Positions 9,275-19,341 are shown, counted from the stretch's first letter. The stretch: DNA of 64,000 nucleotides from Sphingomonas abaci (GCF_014199625.1 NZ_JACHNY010000008.1:62001-126000), one strand, 5' to 3'. Translations and numbers: made by a program. The notes: a model not told the origin generated them from the letters alone.

Positions 9275-9565
9275 ATGTTGTTCCAGGTAGAGATGGACGT
9301 GAACATACCGATCGGCTTCGACGCCGAAGAAGGCGCCCGCCTCAAAGCTGCCGAAAAGGCGCGGTTCCAGGATCTCCAGCGTGCGGGCACATGGCGGCAC
9401 ATCTGGCGGGTCGTAGGCCAATACGCGAATGTCAGCATCTTCGATGTCGCTTCGAATGCCGAACTGCATGACATTCTAATGAGCCTGCCGCTCTACCCTT
9501 TCATGACGATGCGGGTCACTGCCCTGTGCCGCCACCCGTCATCGCTCCACGACGACGACCGCTGA
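9275..9565 (+). CDS. catC: Muconolactone delta-isomerase CatC
   Basis: 96 residues beginning MLFQVEMDVNIP, the N-terminus conserved in CatC, with the segments RAGTWRHIWRVVGQYANVSI and LPLYPFM that mark the family's ferredoxin-like decameric fold. It isomerises muconolactone to 3-oxoadipate enol-lactone. The gene starts 5 nt after the catB stop, and its ribosome site lies in the catB end. The order catB-catC is widely conserved. Confidence 0.95.
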   Translation: MLFQVEMDVNIPIGFDAEEGARLKAAEKARFQDLQRAGTWRHIWRVVGQYANVSIFDVASNAELHDILMSLPLYPFMTMRVTALCRHPSSLHDDDR

Positions 9566-9627
9566 AGCAGCCGCAACTGATAGACCGCCCAAGGCGGCGA
9601 CCAGATAGAATTCCAGGAGAGACCCCC

Positions 9628-10521
9628 ATGGACGTTTCCTTCGTACAGACCCCCGCAATCCAGGACCTGCTCGACCGCGTTGCCGGTACAGCGTCAACCG
9701 ACGGCAATCCTCGGGTGAAGGCCATCATGCGCGATCTCGTCGAAGCAACCATGACGATCATCGTCCGTCACGATATCAGTGAGAACGAGGTCTGGAGTGC
9801 GGTCAACTATCTGCAATCGGCTGCCGGAGAATTTGGCCTCCTCATGCCCGGTACGGGCATCGAGCATTTCCTCGACCTGTACATGGACGCCAAGGATGCG
9901 GAGGCGGGCAAGACCGGCGGCACACCGCGTACGATCGAAGGCCCCCTTTACGTCGAAGGCGCTCCGCTAGTCGAGAACGACGCCAATCTGACGGATGACC
10001 CGGATGAGACGACCACCCTCTACATGACAGGTCAGATCACGGGACCTGACGGGGAGGCGGTGAAGAATGCCATACTTCACGTCTGGCACGCGGACTCGCG
10101 TGGGTTCTACTCGCACTTCGATCCGACCCACGAACAGACGCCCTTCAATAACCGCCGGCGGATCAAGCTCGGCGACGATGGGCGCTACTCGTTCCATTCC
10201 AAGATGCCGAACGGCTATAGCGTCCCGCCGGGTGGTGCGTCAGATCAGCTGATGAAGGTCTTGGGTCGACACGGCAATCGCCCTGCCCACGTTCACTTCT
10301 TCATCGAGGCTCCCGGCTACAGGCAGCTGACGACACAAATCAACTTCGGTGACGATCCTTTCGCCGCGGACGACTTCGCCTTCGGCACCCGCGAAGGCCT
10401 GCTGCCCGTGCCGAACCGGCAGGGCGACAGCGCTCACATCGCTTTCGATTTCCAGCTGCAGCGCGCTGAGGTGGCAGACGACGAGGCCTTCTCAAACCGC
10501 GCCCGGCTCGCCGTCGCCTGA
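9628..10521 (+). CDS. catA: Catechol 1,2-dioxygenase CatA
   Basis: 297 residues from the ATG at 9628, which has AGGAGA just upstream; an upstream in-frame start at 9526 would overlap catC and add a non-conserved Arg/Pro-rich leader. Intradiol dioxygenase: an alpha-helical linker domain fills about the first 100 residues, then the Fe(III) site with Tyr ligands around GFYSHFDPT and GRYSFHSKMPNGYSVPPGG and His ligands in RPAHVHFF. It cleaves catechol to cis,cis-muconate, the substrate of CatB and likely effector of CatR. Confidence 0.94.
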   Translation: MDVSFVQTPAIQDLLDRVAGTASTDGNPRVKAIMRDLVEATMTIIVRHDISENEVWSAVNYLQSAAGEFGLLMPGTGIEHFLDLYMDAKDAEAGKTGGTPRTIEGPLYVEGAPLVENDANLTDDPDETTTLYMTGQITGPDGEAVKNAILHVWHADSRGFYSHFDPTHEQTPFNNRRRIKLGDDGRYSFHSKMPNGYSVPPGGASDQLMKVLGRHGNRPAHVHFFIEAPGYRQLTTQINFGDDPFAADDFAFGTREGLLPVPNRQGDSAHIAFDFQLQRAEVADDEAFSNRARLAVA

Positions 10522-10545
10522 CATTCGTCGCAAAGGAGAAGCACC

Positions 10546-11934
10546 ATGACCGACCTTCGCGCAAATATCCGCGAACGCCTCGAAACCGCGGTCGTTGACG
10601 ATCCCGCCACGGGCGCATTCCGCTGCCGACGCGACGTATTCACCGATCCGGCCCTGTTCGACCTCGAGATGAAGCACATCTTCGAGGGGAACTGGGTCTA
10701 TCTCGCCCACGAGAGCCAGATACCGGAGAACAACGACTATTTCACGACCTTCATCGGCCGTCAGCCGATCATCATCACGCGCGACAAAACTGGCCAGCTC
10801 AACGCGGTCATCAATGCCTGCGCGCACCGGGGCGCGATGCTCTGCCGCAAGAAGCATGGCAACAAGGGCAGCTTCACCTGCCAGTTCCATGGTTGGACGT
10901 TCAGCAACGCGGGCAAGCTTCTCAAGGTTAAGGACGGCAAGACGGGAGACTACCCCGAGGCGTTCAACACTGAGGGTTCGCACGATCTGACCAAGGTAGC
11001 GCGTTTCGAGAACTACCGCGGTTTCCTGTTTGGCAGCATCAACCCCGACGTGCAGTCGTTGGAGGATTGGCTTGGCTCGACCCGCGTGATCATCGACCAG
11101 ATGGTCGACCAGGCGCCAGAAGGGCTGGAGGTGCTTCGCGGGAACTCATCCTACGTCTACGACGGCAACTGGAAGCTTCAGATGGAGAATGGCGCGGACG
11201 GCTATCACGTCAGCGCAGTCCACTGGAATTACTCGGCAACGACCGGCCGGCGCAAGGAGGAGGCCACCAAGGCAGTCGACCCCGATGGTTGGTCGAAGAG
11301 CGTTGGCGGCGTCTACGGCTTCGACAACGGCCACATTCTGTTGTGGACACGGCTCCTCAACCCTGAGGTTCGCCCCGTATACGCACACCGCGAGGAGCTG
11401 GCGGAGCGACTGGGCGAGGAGCGTGCCAAGCCGATCGTCGATCAGACGCGCAACCTGTGCCTCTACCCCAATGTGTATCTGATGGACCAGTTCTCGACGC
11501 AGATCCGGGTCATCCGTCCGGTGAGCGTGGATAAGACCGAGGTCACGATCTACTGCTTCGCGCCGAAAGGCGAGGCGGACGCCGAAAGGGCGCTTCGCAT
11601 CCGTCAGTACGAGGACTTCTTCAACGTCAGTGGGATGGGCACGCCTGACGATCTGGAGGAGTTCCGCTCCTGCCAGACCGCCTACGAAGGCGCAGGCGAT
11701 TTGTGGAATGATCTGAGCCGCGGCGCTACGCACTGGATCGCGGGTCCTGATGAGAACGCCACGGCGATGGGTCTAGAGCCTACGCTCAGCGGCAATCGCA
11801 GCGAGGATGAGGGTCTGTTCGTGCGGCAGCACGAATATTGGGCGCAGACGTTGATCGCGGCCCTCGACAAGGACGATGGTGGCGACGGCGGCAGCACTGT
11901 CCGGCAGGTCGACCGTTTGCGGGTGGCAGCATGA
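10546..11934 (+). CDS. benA: Benzoate 1,2-dioxygenase large (alpha) subunit BenA
   Basis: 462 residues. The Rieske [2Fe-2S] motif is split as CAHRGAMLC and CQFHGWTF; the mononuclear iron site is seen in [15 protein letters not shown]. Together with BenB and the BenC reductase it dihydroxylates benzoate to a cis-1,2-diol. It is preceded by AAAGGAG and followed by benB with a 4-bp overlap. The ring-hydroxylating class IB (BenA/XylX) identity follows from the three-gene set plus benD. Confidence 0.94.
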   Translation: MTDLRANIRERLETAVVDDPATGAFRCRRDVFTDPALFDLEMKHIFEGNWVYLAHESQIPENNDYFTTFIGRQPIIITRDKTGQLNAVINACAHRGAMLCRKKHGNKGSFTCQFHGWTFSNAGKLLKVKDGKTGDYPEAFNTEGSHDLTKVARFENYRGFLFGSINPDVQSLEDWLGSTRVIIDQMVDQAPEGLEVLRGNSSYVYDGNWKLQMENGADGYHVSAVHWNYSATTGRRKEEATKAVDPDGWSKSVGGVYGFDNGHILLWTRLLNPEVRPVYAHREELAERLGEERAKPIVDQTRNLCLYPNVYLMDQFSTQIRVIRPVSVDKTEVTIYCFAPKGEADAERALRIRQYEDFFNVSGMGTPDDLEEFRSCQTAYEGAGDLWNDLSRGATHWIAGPDENATAMGLEPTLSGNRSEDEGLFVRQHEYWAQTLIAALDKDDGGDGGSTVRQVDRLRVAA

Positions 11935-12419
11935 CACTCGCTTATGACCGGGTTGCCGCGTTCCTCTTTCGGGAGGCGCGGCTGCTCGACGATCGGCAGT
12001 GGGATGAATGGCTGACCTGCTACGCGCCCAACGCAGTGTTCTGGATGCCGGCTTGGGACGACGACGACAAACTGGTCGAAGACCCTCAGCGTGAGATTTC
12101 GCTGATCTACTATCCCAATCGGGATGGGCTGGAAGATCGCGTCTTCCGCATCAAGACCGAGCGATCGGGAGCAAGTATGCCCGAGCCACGTACGAACCAT
12201 GCCGTCACAAACATTGAGGTGACGAGCGAGACAGACGGTGTGCTTGAGGTACGGTTCAACTGGCATACGCTCAGTCACCGCTACAAGGAGACGCTGAGCT
12301 TCTTCGGGACATCCTATTACACCATCGACGCGACTGGTGATCAGCCGGTCATTACCAACAAGAAGGTCGTGCTCAAGAACGACTACATCCGCCAGGTGAT
12401 CGACATTTATCACATCTGA
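11931..12419 (+). CDS. benB: Benzoate 1,2-dioxygenase small (beta) subunit BenB
   Basis: 162 residues from ATG 11931, overlapping the benA stop by 4 bp (ATGA); the longer frame from 11838 would lie inside benA. It carries the SnoaL/NTF2-like beta-subunit fold with [20 protein letters not shown] at the start and the conserved [15 protein letters not shown] segment (here [13 protein letters not shown]). Structural subunit of the alpha3beta3 oxygenase. Confidence 0.93.
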   Translation: MTLAYDRVAAFLFREARLLDDRQWDEWLTCYAPNAVFWMPAWDDDDKLVEDPQREISLIYYPNRDGLEDRVFRIKTERSGASMPEPRTNHAVTNIEVTSETDGVLEVRFNWHTLSHRYKETLSFFGTSYYTIDATGDQPVITNKKVVLKNDYIRQVIDIYHI

Positions 12420-12440
12420 CGCCGGGCTCGAGAGGATCAC

Positions 12441-13472
12441 ATGGGCTACCGTATCGCACTCAACTTCGAGGACGGCGCTACGCGCTTCATCGACTGCAAC
12501 GCAGGCGAGAAGGTGCTCGACGCCGCGTTCCGCCAGAAGATCAACCTGCCGATGGACTGTTCGGACGGCGTATGCGGCACATGCAAGTGCCGCTGCGAGC
12601 AGGGCAGCTACGAGCTTGGCGACGAGTACATCGAAGAAGCGCTGACCGAGGACGAGGCGGAAGAAGGCATGGTCCTGACCTGCCAGATGCAGGTCTCGTC
12701 CGATTGCGTGATCGCAGTGCCGGTGCCGTCGTCGGCGTGCAAGGTGAAGCCCGCCATACATGGCGGCGAAGTTGCCAGCGTGGAGATGGTCTCCGACAGC
12801 ACGATCATCCTCACGCTGCGGGTGGACGATCCCGCCGCTCTAGGCTTCCTCCCGGGCCAGTACGTGAACCTGATGGTTCCGGACACTGGGCAACACCGCT
12901 CCTATTCGTTCAGCTCCAAACCTGGCGCGGCGGAAGCCAGCTTCCTTATCCGCAACATTCCGGGCGGCCTGATGAGCAGCTGGCTTAGCGAGAAGGCGCA
13001 GCCCGGCGCTCGGATGAGCTTTGTCGGACCGCAGGGCAGCTTCTTTCTGCGAAACGTCGATCGCCCGACAATACTCCTCGCCGGTGGCACCGGCCTAGCG
13101 CCGATCCTGTCGATGTTGGAGGTCCTTGCTGATCAGGGCACCGAGCAGCCGCTTCACCTGATCTATGGCGTGACCAAAGATGGCGACATGGTCGAGATGG
13201 AGCGCATCGACGCTTTGGCCGCCCGCCTGCCGACGCTGACCTCTGCGGTATGCGTCGCCGATCCGGAGAGCGGACATCCCCTCAAGGGTTATGTCACCGA
13301 GCATCTTTCGGACGACCACCTCAACGCCGGTGACTGTGACATCTACCTGTGTGGACCGCCGCCCATGGTCGAGGCTGTACGCACCTTTCTGCGGGACAAG
13401 GGCGTTGAGCCAAAGCACTTCCACTACGAAAAATTCGCGCCCAGCGAGAGTTCGGTAAAGGCTGCGGCATGA
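12441..13472 (+). CDS. benC: Benzoate dioxygenase reductase BenC
   Basis: 343 residues: an N-terminal plant-type ferredoxin with cysteines in CSDGVCGTCKC and a fourth Cys in VLTCQMQ, then an FAD-binding domain (RSYSFSSKPG) and an NAD-binding domain (LLAGGTGLAPILSMLE, YLCGPPPMVEAV). It passes electrons from NADH to the BenAB oxygenase. It sits 21 nt after benB and overlaps benD by 4 bp. Confidence 0.94.
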   Translation: MGYRIALNFEDGATRFIDCNAGEKVLDAAFRQKINLPMDCSDGVCGTCKCRCEQGSYELGDEYIEEALTEDEAEEGMVLTCQMQVSSDCVIAVPVPSSACKVKPAIHGGEVASVEMVSDSTIILTLRVDDPAALGFLPGQYVNLMVPDTGQHRSYSFSSKPGAAEASFLIRNIPGGLMSSWLSEKAQPGARMSFVGPQGSFFLRNVDRPTILLAGGTGLAPILSMLEVLADQGTEQPLHLIYGVTKDGDMVEMERIDALAARLPTLTSAVCVADPESGHPLKGYVTEHLSDDHLNAGDCDIYLCGPPPMVEAVRTFLRDKGVEPKHFHYEKFAPSESSVKAAA

Positions 13473-14245
13473 TCTTTGCCGACCGGTTCCGTGGCAAGAC
13501 GATGGTCGTGACGGGCGCGGCGCAGGGCATCGGCCGCGGCGTTGCGCTACGTGCGGCCGCTGAAGGTGCGGCCGTCATGCTTGTCGATCGCGCCGACTTT
13601 GTCGCCGATGTCGCACATGAAGCAGGCAGGGCCGCGCGCGCCTTTGTTTGCGATCTCGAGACGAGCGAGGGTGCCGTATCGGCGATGCGCGCGGCCGAAA
13701 CCGAGTTCGGCCGCGTCGACATCCTCGTCAACAATGTAGGCGGCGCGATCCGTATGCGACCGTTCGCCGAGTTTGAGCCGCAGCAGATAGAGGCCGAAAT
13801 CCGGCGATCGCTCATGCCAACGCTCTGGAGCTGCCACGCCGTCCTGCCAATCATGCTCCACCAGGGAGTGGGTACGATCGTCAACGTCTCGTCCAACGCG
13901 ACGCGTGGCATCCGACGGGTACCCTATTCGGCGGCCAAGGGCGGCATCAACGCAATGACCCAAAGCTTGGCGATGGAATACGGTGACCGCGGCATCCGGG
14001 TCGTTGCTACGGCGCCGGGCGGAACGCAGGCCCCGCCCCGCATGGTGCCGCGCAATCCCGACGGGGACGACGCACGTGAGCAGGCCTGGATGGCTGAGGC
14101 GGTCGAGCAGGTCACGACGTCCACGTTCCTCGGACGGTACGCGACGCTCGATGAGCAGATCGCGCCGATCCTCTTCCTCGCCTCGGACGAGGCATCGTAC
14201 ATCACCGGCTCCATCCTGCCCGTCGCGGGCGGTGACCTGGGCTGA
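13469..14245 (+). CDS. benD: cis-Diol dehydrogenase BenD (SDR family)
   Basis: 258-residue short-chain dehydrogenase with TGAAQGIGRG at the cofactor site, NNVGG, the catalytic Ser region and Y-x3-K in PYSAAKGG. It oxidises and decarboxylates 1,6-dihydroxycyclohexa-2,4-diene-1-carboxylate to catechol. Coupled to benC by an ATGA overlap. Confidence 0.93.
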   Translation: MIFADRFRGKTMVVTGAAQGIGRGVALRAAAEGAAVMLVDRADFVADVAHEAGRAARAFVCDLETSEGAVSAMRAAETEFGRVDILVNNVGGAIRMRPFAEFEPQQIEAEIRRSLMPTLWSCHAVLPIMLHQGVGTIVNVSSNATRGIRRVPYSAAKGGINAMTQSLAMEYGDRGIRVVATAPGGTQAPPRMVPRNPDGDDAREQAWMAEAVEQVTTSTFLGRYATLDEQIAPILFLASDEASYITGSILPVAGGDLG

Positions 14246-14255
14246 TCGGAGCGAC

Positions 14256-14966
14256 ATGAAGAACAAGGTCTACGACAATCCGGCGGCGGCCCTCGACGGG
14301 CTGCTTTTCGACGGCATGACGATCATGTCGGGCGGCTTCGGCCTGTCCGGCAATCCCGAAAGCCTGATCCCGGAAATTCGCGCAAGCGGGGTGAAGGGGC
14401 TGACCGTCATCTCCAACAACGCCGGCGCCGACGGCTTCGGCCTCTGGATGCTGCTGGAGACCCGACAGATCGCGAAGATGATCTCGTCGTACGTGGGCGA
14501 AAACAAGCTTTTCGAGCAGCAGTACCTCTCGGGCGAGCTTGACCTTGAACTTACGCCGCAAGGAACCTTGGCTGAGCGCATTCGTGCGGGCGGTGCGGGC
14601 ATCCCGGCATTCTACACCAAAACGGGCGTCGGCACCGTCGTGGCGGAGGGCAAGCCCGTCGAGAACTTCGACGGAGAGGAGTACGTCCGCGAGACCTGGC
14701 TGCGATCCGACCTGTCGATCGTAAAGGCCTGGCGGGCGGACCCGGCGGGCAACCTCATGTTCCGCAAGACCGCGCGCAACTTCAACCCGAACATGGCGAC
14801 AGCGGGTCGGGTCACTGTGGCGGAGGTCGAGGAGATCGTGGAAGCGGGCAGCTTCGACCCCGATTGCATCCACACGCCCGGCATCTTTGTCGACCGGGTC
14901 GTCCTGTCGACCATCAACGAGAAGCGGATCGAGAAGCTGACGGTTCGCGAGAAGGAGGACGCGTGA
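14256..14966 (+). CDS. pcaI: 3-Oxoadipate CoA-transferase subunit A
   Basis: 236 residues from ATG 14256, beginning [16 protein letters not shown] with the family glycine motif [10 protein letters not shown]. Class I CoA-transferase alpha subunit which, with the next gene, moves CoA from succinyl-CoA to 3-oxoadipate. The longer frame opening at 13983 overlaps benD and is rejected. The stop overlaps the start of subunit B (TGATG). It could equally be called catI; succinyl-CoA:acetoacetate transferase is the alternative, disfavoured by the context. Confidence 0.9.
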   Translation: MKNKVYDNPAAALDGLLFDGMTIMSGGFGLSGNPESLIPEIRASGVKGLTVISNNAGADGFGLWMLLETRQIAKMISSYVGENKLFEQQYLSGELDLELTPQGTLAERIRAGGAGIPAFYTKTGVGTVVAEGKPVENFDGEEYVRETWLRSDLSIVKAWRADPAGNLMFRKTARNFNPNMATAGRVTVAEVEEIVEAGSFDPDCIHTPGIFVDRVVLSTINEKRIEKLTVREKEDA

Positions 14967-15634
14967 TGGCCGGCGATACGAAGGGCTGGACCCGCGAACA
15001 GATGGCGGCGAGGGCCGCTCGCGAGCTGCAAGACGGGTTCTATGTCAATCTCGGCATCGGCATACCGACGCTGGTAGCCAACTACGTTCCTGAAGGTCTT
15101 GACGTGACGCTTCAGTCAGAAAACGGAATGCTCGGAATTGGCCCATTTCCTACGCGTGATGCGGTCGATCCTGATCTCATCAACGCCGGCAAGCAGACGA
15201 TTACAGCGCTGCCCACGTCCAGCTTCTTCTCGTCGGCGGACAGCTTTGCGATGATCCGCGGCGGGCACATCGACATGGCCGTTCTCGGCGCGATGGAGGT
15301 CAGCGAGACTGGTGACATCGCGAACTGGACCATCCCGGGCAAGATGGTGAAAGGCATGGGCGGCGCGATGGATCTCGTCGCCGGCGTCAAGCGTGTTGTG
15401 GTCGTCATGGATCACGCCAACAAGGCAGGCGTATCTAAGATACTGCCGGCCTGCACCTTGCCGCTCACCGGCAAGGCGTGCGTTGATCTGATCATCACGG
15501 ACCTGGCCGTTCTCGCATGCGACAAGCCTGGATTACGCCTGATCGAGCTGGCCCCAGGCATCACCGTGGACGAGGTGCGGGCGAAGACTGATGCATCATT
15601 CACAGACGAAACCGCGTTAGAGCGCGCTGCCTGA
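14966..15634 (+). CDS. pcaJ: 3-Oxoadipate CoA-transferase subunit B
   Basis: 222 residues from ATG 14966, with AAGGAGG upstream. It contains the catalytic glutamate motif [12 protein letters not shown] and the conserved [11 protein letters not shown] segment. It forms the active heterodimer with the preceding subunit. The end overlaps the start of pcaD by 1 bp (TGATG). Confidence 0.91.
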   Translation: MAGDTKGWTREQMAARAARELQDGFYVNLGIGIPTLVANYVPEGLDVTLQSENGMLGIGPFPTRDAVDPDLINAGKQTITALPTSSFFSSADSFAMIRGGHIDMAVLGAMEVSETGDIANWTIPGKMVKGMGGAMDLVAGVKRVVVVMDHANKAGVSKILPACTLPLTGKACVDLIITDLAVLACDKPGLRLIELAPGITVDEVRAKTDASFTDETALERAA

Positions 15635-16410
15635 TGCCTTTCATCCGATCGCAAGGCGCTGACATCTACTGGAAGGTCGAAGGCGACACCGCTGCTCCGT
15701 CGCTGGTGCTGCTGAATTCCATTGGGACCGACATGGACCTGTGGGACGCGGCAATTCCCGCGCTTAGGCATCGGTTCTCGCTTTTGCGCATCGACACCCG
15801 TGGTCACGGCGCATCCGATGCCCCGGCAGGAGACTATGAGCTGTCGATGCTCGCAGGCGACGTGGCAGCGGCTATGGATGCAGCTGACGTTGAAGCCGCA
15901 TTGGTGGCGGGCGTGTCCCTGGGCGGCATGATCGCCATGCAGCTTGCAATGGACGCGCCGGAAAGAGTTACCGGCTTGGCGCTCATATGCACCTCGGCAA
16001 CGATGGATCGATCCGCCTGGACGGCTCGGGTCGAGAAGGTGCGGGAGGAAGGCGTAGCTGGGATCGCTGACCTTGCCATGTCGCGGTTTCTATCGCCAAG
16101 CTTTGTGCAAGCCAGGCCCGAGATCGCCGCCAGCGTACGACGTGGCCTGCTCTGTATGGAGCCGGCAGGCTATGCCGGGTGCGCGGCTGCTATCCGTGAC
16201 ATGGACATCGCTGATCGCTTGCAAACAATCTCCGTTCCAACGCTCGTCGTCTCGGGGGACCGCGATACCTCGACACCGTTCGTCGGTCATGGCGAGCACC
16301 TGATCGAACGCATCTCGGGTGCTCAACATGTCATGCTCGATGCTGCTCACCTTGCTCCGCTTGACGCACCAAACGCCCTTGCCGACGCCATTATCGACGC
16401 CTTCGTCTGA
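15634..16410 (+). CDS. pcaD: 3-Oxoadipate enol-lactonase
   Basis: 258-residue alpha/beta hydrolase with nucleophile elbow GVSLGG, an acid in SGDRDTSTP and the C-terminal His in DAAHLAPLDAP. It hydrolyses the CatC product 3-oxoadipate enol-lactone to 3-oxoadipate. Typical PcaD/CatD length. Placed between the CoA-transferase and thiolase genes, which process its product. Confidence 0.9.
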   Translation: MPFIRSQGADIYWKVEGDTAAPSLVLLNSIGTDMDLWDAAIPALRHRFSLLRIDTRGHGASDAPAGDYELSMLAGDVAAAMDAADVEAALVAGVSLGGMIAMQLAMDAPERVTGLALICTSATMDRSAWTARVEKVREEGVAGIADLAMSRFLSPSFVQARPEIAASVRRGLLCMEPAGYAGCAAAIRDMDIADRLQTISVPTLVVSGDRDTSTPFVGHGEHLIERISGAQHVMLDAAHLAPLDAPNALADAIIDAFV

Positions 16411-16416
16411 GGTCCC

Positions 16417-17619
16417 ATGCCTGACGCCTTCATCTGCGACGCCATCCGTACCCCCATCGGCAAGCTCAATGGCGGCCTGTCATCGATCCGCGCCGACGAC
16501 CTCGCGGCCATCCCCATCCGCGAGCTCGCCGCACGCAACGCAGGCGTAGACTGGGAAACCGTTGACGACACGATCCTTGGTTGTGCCAACCAAGCGGGAG
16601 AGGACAATCGCAACGTCGCGCGCATGGCCGTGCTTTTGGCCGGGTTGCCTGAAGCCGTGCCAGGTACAACCGTCAATCGCCTCTGCGGCTCAGGCCTAAA
16701 CGCTGTCGGCATCGCGGCGCAGGCGATACGCTGCGGGGATGCACAGTTCATAATCGCCGGCGGTGTCGAGAGCATGAGCAGGGCACCGTACGTGCTCGGC
16801 AAGGCTAATTCAGCCTTTGACCGCTCTCAGAAGATTGAGGACACGACGCTGGGATGGCGCTTCGTCAATCCCGCGATGCGTCACGCCTATGGCGTCGACT
16901 CCATGCCCGAAACCGGCGAGAACGTCGCTGACGTGTGGCGCGTATCACGCGAAGATCAGGACCGCTTCGCCCTCGCCAGCCAGGAGAAGGCCGCAGCAGC
17001 TATCGCTAGTGGTCGTGTGGCGGCTGAAATCGTGTCGGTCAGCGTTCCTCAGCGAAAGGGCGATCCGATCGATTTCTCACAGGATGAGCATCCGCGCGCG
17101 TCAAGCCTGGGCGCTCTTGCCAAGCTGAAGCCGGTGGTACGCCACGACGGTACGGTGACGGCGGGGAACGCCTCCGGGCTAAATGACGGCGCAGCAGCTA
17201 TGCTCGTCGCCTCCGAAGACGCCGCATCACGTAACGGGCTTCGTCCTCGCGCACGTGTGCTTGGCATGGCAGCAGCTGGCATCGCGCCAAGGATCATGGG
17301 CGTCGGTCCGATCGAGGCGGCGCGCAAGCTGAGCAGGAATACCGGGATTAGCCTTGATCGGCTCGACGTGATCGAGCTGAATGAGGCATTCGCCAGTCAG
17401 GCCATCGCTACGTTGCGTGATCTTGGCATCGCGCAGGATGATCCGCGCGTAAATCGGAACGGAGGGGCTATTGCGTACGGCCATCCGCTCGGCATGTCGG
17501 GTGCGCGGATTACGATGACGGCCGTTGAGGAGCTGCATCGCACCGGTGGTCGCTACGCCATGGCATTCATGTGCATCGGCGTCGGCCAGGGGATCGCGCT
17601 CATGCTGGAGCGTGTCTGA
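16417..17619 (+). CDS. pcaF: 3-Oxoadipyl-CoA thiolase
   Basis: 400-residue thiolase with the nucleophile Cys in NRLCGSGLNAVG, the His of GGAIAYGHPLGMSGAR and the second Cys in MCIGVGQG. It cleaves 3-oxoadipyl-CoA to succinyl-CoA and acetyl-CoA, the last step of the branch. Starts 6 nt after pcaD. An acetyl-CoA acetyltransferase role is possible by family, but the operon fixes the likely substrate. Confidence 0.92.
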   Translation: MPDAFICDAIRTPIGKLNGGLSSIRADDLAAIPIRELAARNAGVDWETVDDTILGCANQAGEDNRNVARMAVLLAGLPEAVPGTTVNRLCGSGLNAVGIAAQAIRCGDAQFIIAGGVESMSRAPYVLGKANSAFDRSQKIEDTTLGWRFVNPAMRHAYGVDSMPETGENVADVWRVSREDQDRFALASQEKAAAAIASGRVAAEIVSVSVPQRKGDPIDFSQDEHPRASSLGALAKLKPVVRHDGTVTAGNASGLNDGAAAMLVASEDAASRNGLRPRARVLGMAAAGIAPRIMGVGPIEAARKLSRNTGISLDRLDVIELNEAFASQAIATLRDLGIAQDDPRVNRNGGAIAYGHPLGMSGARITMTAVEELHRTGGRYAMAFMCIGVGQGIALMLERV

Positions 17620-17650
17620 GACGTCACCGATTTTGCAGGGGAGTAGGTCT

Positions 17651-18988
17651 ATGGCAGGCACCGTGGTCAACGACATTGTCGACGAGGCCACGTTCGGCCG
17701 CTTCCACTGGACAATCGTCGTCCTCTGCGGCCTGCTCCTCATCGTCGATGGCTACGACGTCTTCATCTATGGCGCGATCCTGCCCCAGCTGATGGAACAG
17801 TGGGACCTCACCCCACCCCAGGCGGGCTCGCTCGCAAGCTGGGCGCTGTTCGGCATGATGATCGGCGCGCTAACCTTCGGATCGCTGGGCGACCGGATCG
17901 GGCGCAAGCGCTGCATCGCCATCTGCTTCTCCATCTTCAGCGTGTCGACGATCGTCAACGGCTTCGTCGGGAACACAACGGAGTTCGGGGTCATGCGCTT
18001 CCTGGCGGGACTAGGATGCGGTGGGCTCATGCCCAACGCCGTGGCGCTGACGAATGAATATGCACCGAAACGCCTGCGAACGACGCTCGTGGCGCTGATG
18101 TTCAGTGGCTACGCAGTCGGCGGCATGGTAGCCGCCGGGCTCGGCATCTGGCTGCTGCCGACGTTTGGTTGGCGTGCCATGTTCTTCGCTGCCGCGGTGC
18201 CTCTTTGTCTGCTCCCGATCGTGCTCTGGAAGCTACCTGAGTCGCTCGCCGTTCTGATACGTCGGGGGGACGAGGGACGTGCGAGTGCCATTCTGACGAA
18301 GATCGCACCCGGCCGCACGGTCCCGGGCGGCCAACTGGTCCTGCGGGACGCTAAAGCGGGCTCATCCTCCATCGCCGCGCTGTTTCACGATGGCCGGGCG
18401 GGTGGAACGCTGGCGCTGTGGACATGCTTCTTCTGCTGCCTGCTGATGGTGTACGCGCTCGGCTCCTGGCTGCCGCAGCTGATGCGCACCGCCGGCTACG
18501 GGCTCGGCTCGAGCCTGTCGTTTCTTCTTGCCCTCAACTTCGGCGGTATGTTCGGCGCCATCGGCGGCGGGCGGCTTGCCGACCGTTACGGACTGGTGCG
18601 CGTTGTGGTCAGTTCCTTCGCGATCGGCGCGACGTGTATCGCGCTGCTCGGCGCGAAGAGCCCGACGGCCGTCCTCTACCTGCTGATATTCGTCGCGGGA
18701 GCAGGCACGACGGGCACGCAGATCCTCCTCTACGCGACCGTGGCGGACTTCTACGGCGCTTCTATCAAGACGACGGGGCTCGGCTGGGCCTCGGGAGTCG
18801 GTCGGGTCGGAGCGATCGTCGGGCCGCTGCTGGGCGGACTGCTGCTCGCTGCCAAGCTGCCGATGGCGTTGAACTTCGTCGCTTTCGCGGTGCCGGGGCT
18901 GATCTCGGTCGCGGCGATGATGCTCTTCGCTCGGCGGTACAGGTCGCACGTTCCGGACGAGCTGCCGGGGGCCGCGCTACCCGCCTGA
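17651..18988 (+). CDS. benK: MFS aromatic acid transporter, probably benzoate (BenK-like)
   Basis: 445 residues from ATG 17651 with AGGGGAG upstream; the longer frame from 17525 runs inside pcaF. About 12 hydrophobic segments and the MFS loop motif GDRIGRKR, with DGYDVFIYGAILP in helix 1, the D-G-x-D signature of the aromatic acid:H+ symporter family. It is the last gene of the catabolic operon, so it likely imports benzoate. 4-hydroxybenzoate or muconate transport cannot be excluded. Confidence 0.85.
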   Translation: MAGTVVNDIVDEATFGRFHWTIVVLCGLLLIVDGYDVFIYGAILPQLMEQWDLTPPQAGSLASWALFGMMIGALTFGSLGDRIGRKRCIAICFSIFSVSTIVNGFVGNTTEFGVMRFLAGLGCGGLMPNAVALTNEYAPKRLRTTLVALMFSGYAVGGMVAAGLGIWLLPTFGWRAMFFAAAVPLCLLPIVLWKLPESLAVLIRRGDEGRASAILTKIAPGRTVPGGQLVLRDAKAGSSSIAALFHDGRAGGTLALWTCFFCCLLMVYALGSWLPQLMRTAGYGLGSSLSFLLALNFGGMFGAIGGGRLADRYGLVRVVVSSFAIGATCIALLGAKSPTAVLYLLIFVAGAGTTGTQILLYATVADFYGASIKTTGLGWASGVGRVGAIVGPLLGGLLLAAKLPMALNFVAFAVPGLISVAAMMLFARRYRSHVPDELPGAALPA

Positions 18989-19226
18989 GGCCGTCAGCCG
19001 TCGGTGCCCGCATCAAGGACGTAGGCTCAGCAGAATCGGTCAGGGTAGGCAAGCCCATCGCCTGCCCGTGCGATCAGCGCATACTTCCCGGCTGTCTCAC
19101 TGCAGGCTCCCTGTTACGAAGAACCGGCGGGCGCTCAAAGGCGGTACTCGATCGATAAATGGCTGGCAGCCTTCGGGACCGTACGGAGCAGGCTCAATGG
19201 CAGAATGTGGGAGTACGGACCCCTCA

Positions 19227-19281
19227 TCAGAACATGCCGTTCGGGTTTTCAAAGTGGTCGGGGATAATTTGAAGCACATCC
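19227..19281 (-). pseudogene. 3' end of a SnoaL-like gene cut off by the transposon
   Basis: Read on the minus strand from the transposon edge, these bases give, in frame with the 5' part at 29764-29434, the residues V-L-Q-I-I-P-D-H-F-E-N-P-N-G-M-F and a TGA at 19229-19227. The combined gene (331 nt plus 50 nt after removing one CATCC copy) is 381 nt, exactly 127 codons. The C-terminal pattern EHWD-VLQ...NGMF is the ending usual for small SnoaL/NTF2-like proteins of this type. It is separated from its own start by 10 kb and cannot be expressed as that protein. Confidence 0.85.
19277..19281. repeat. Left target-site duplication CATCC
   Basis: CATCC directly abuts the outer end of the left inverted repeat and recurs in the same orientation at 29434-29438 beyond the right end. 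Five-bp duplications are the rule for Tn3-family transposition. The SnoaL-like reading frame is restored when one copy and the element are removed. Confidence 0.88.
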
Positions 19282-19331
19282 GGCGTCACCTCAAGGTTTG
19301 TGCGCCAGACAACGATTTGGCAGACATAATG
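19282..19331 (+). repeat. Left terminal inverted repeat of the transposon
   Basis: Begins GGCGTCACCTCAAGGTTTGT. The first 40 bp are identical to the reverse complement of the right end; in the first 50 the only difference is one base (A here, G at the right). Weaker similarity continues to about 100 bp because the tail of a transposase gene is present on both sides. It begins GGCG rather than the GGGG common in the Tn3 family. Confidence 0.88.
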
Positions 19332-19341
19332 CGAACATCGG

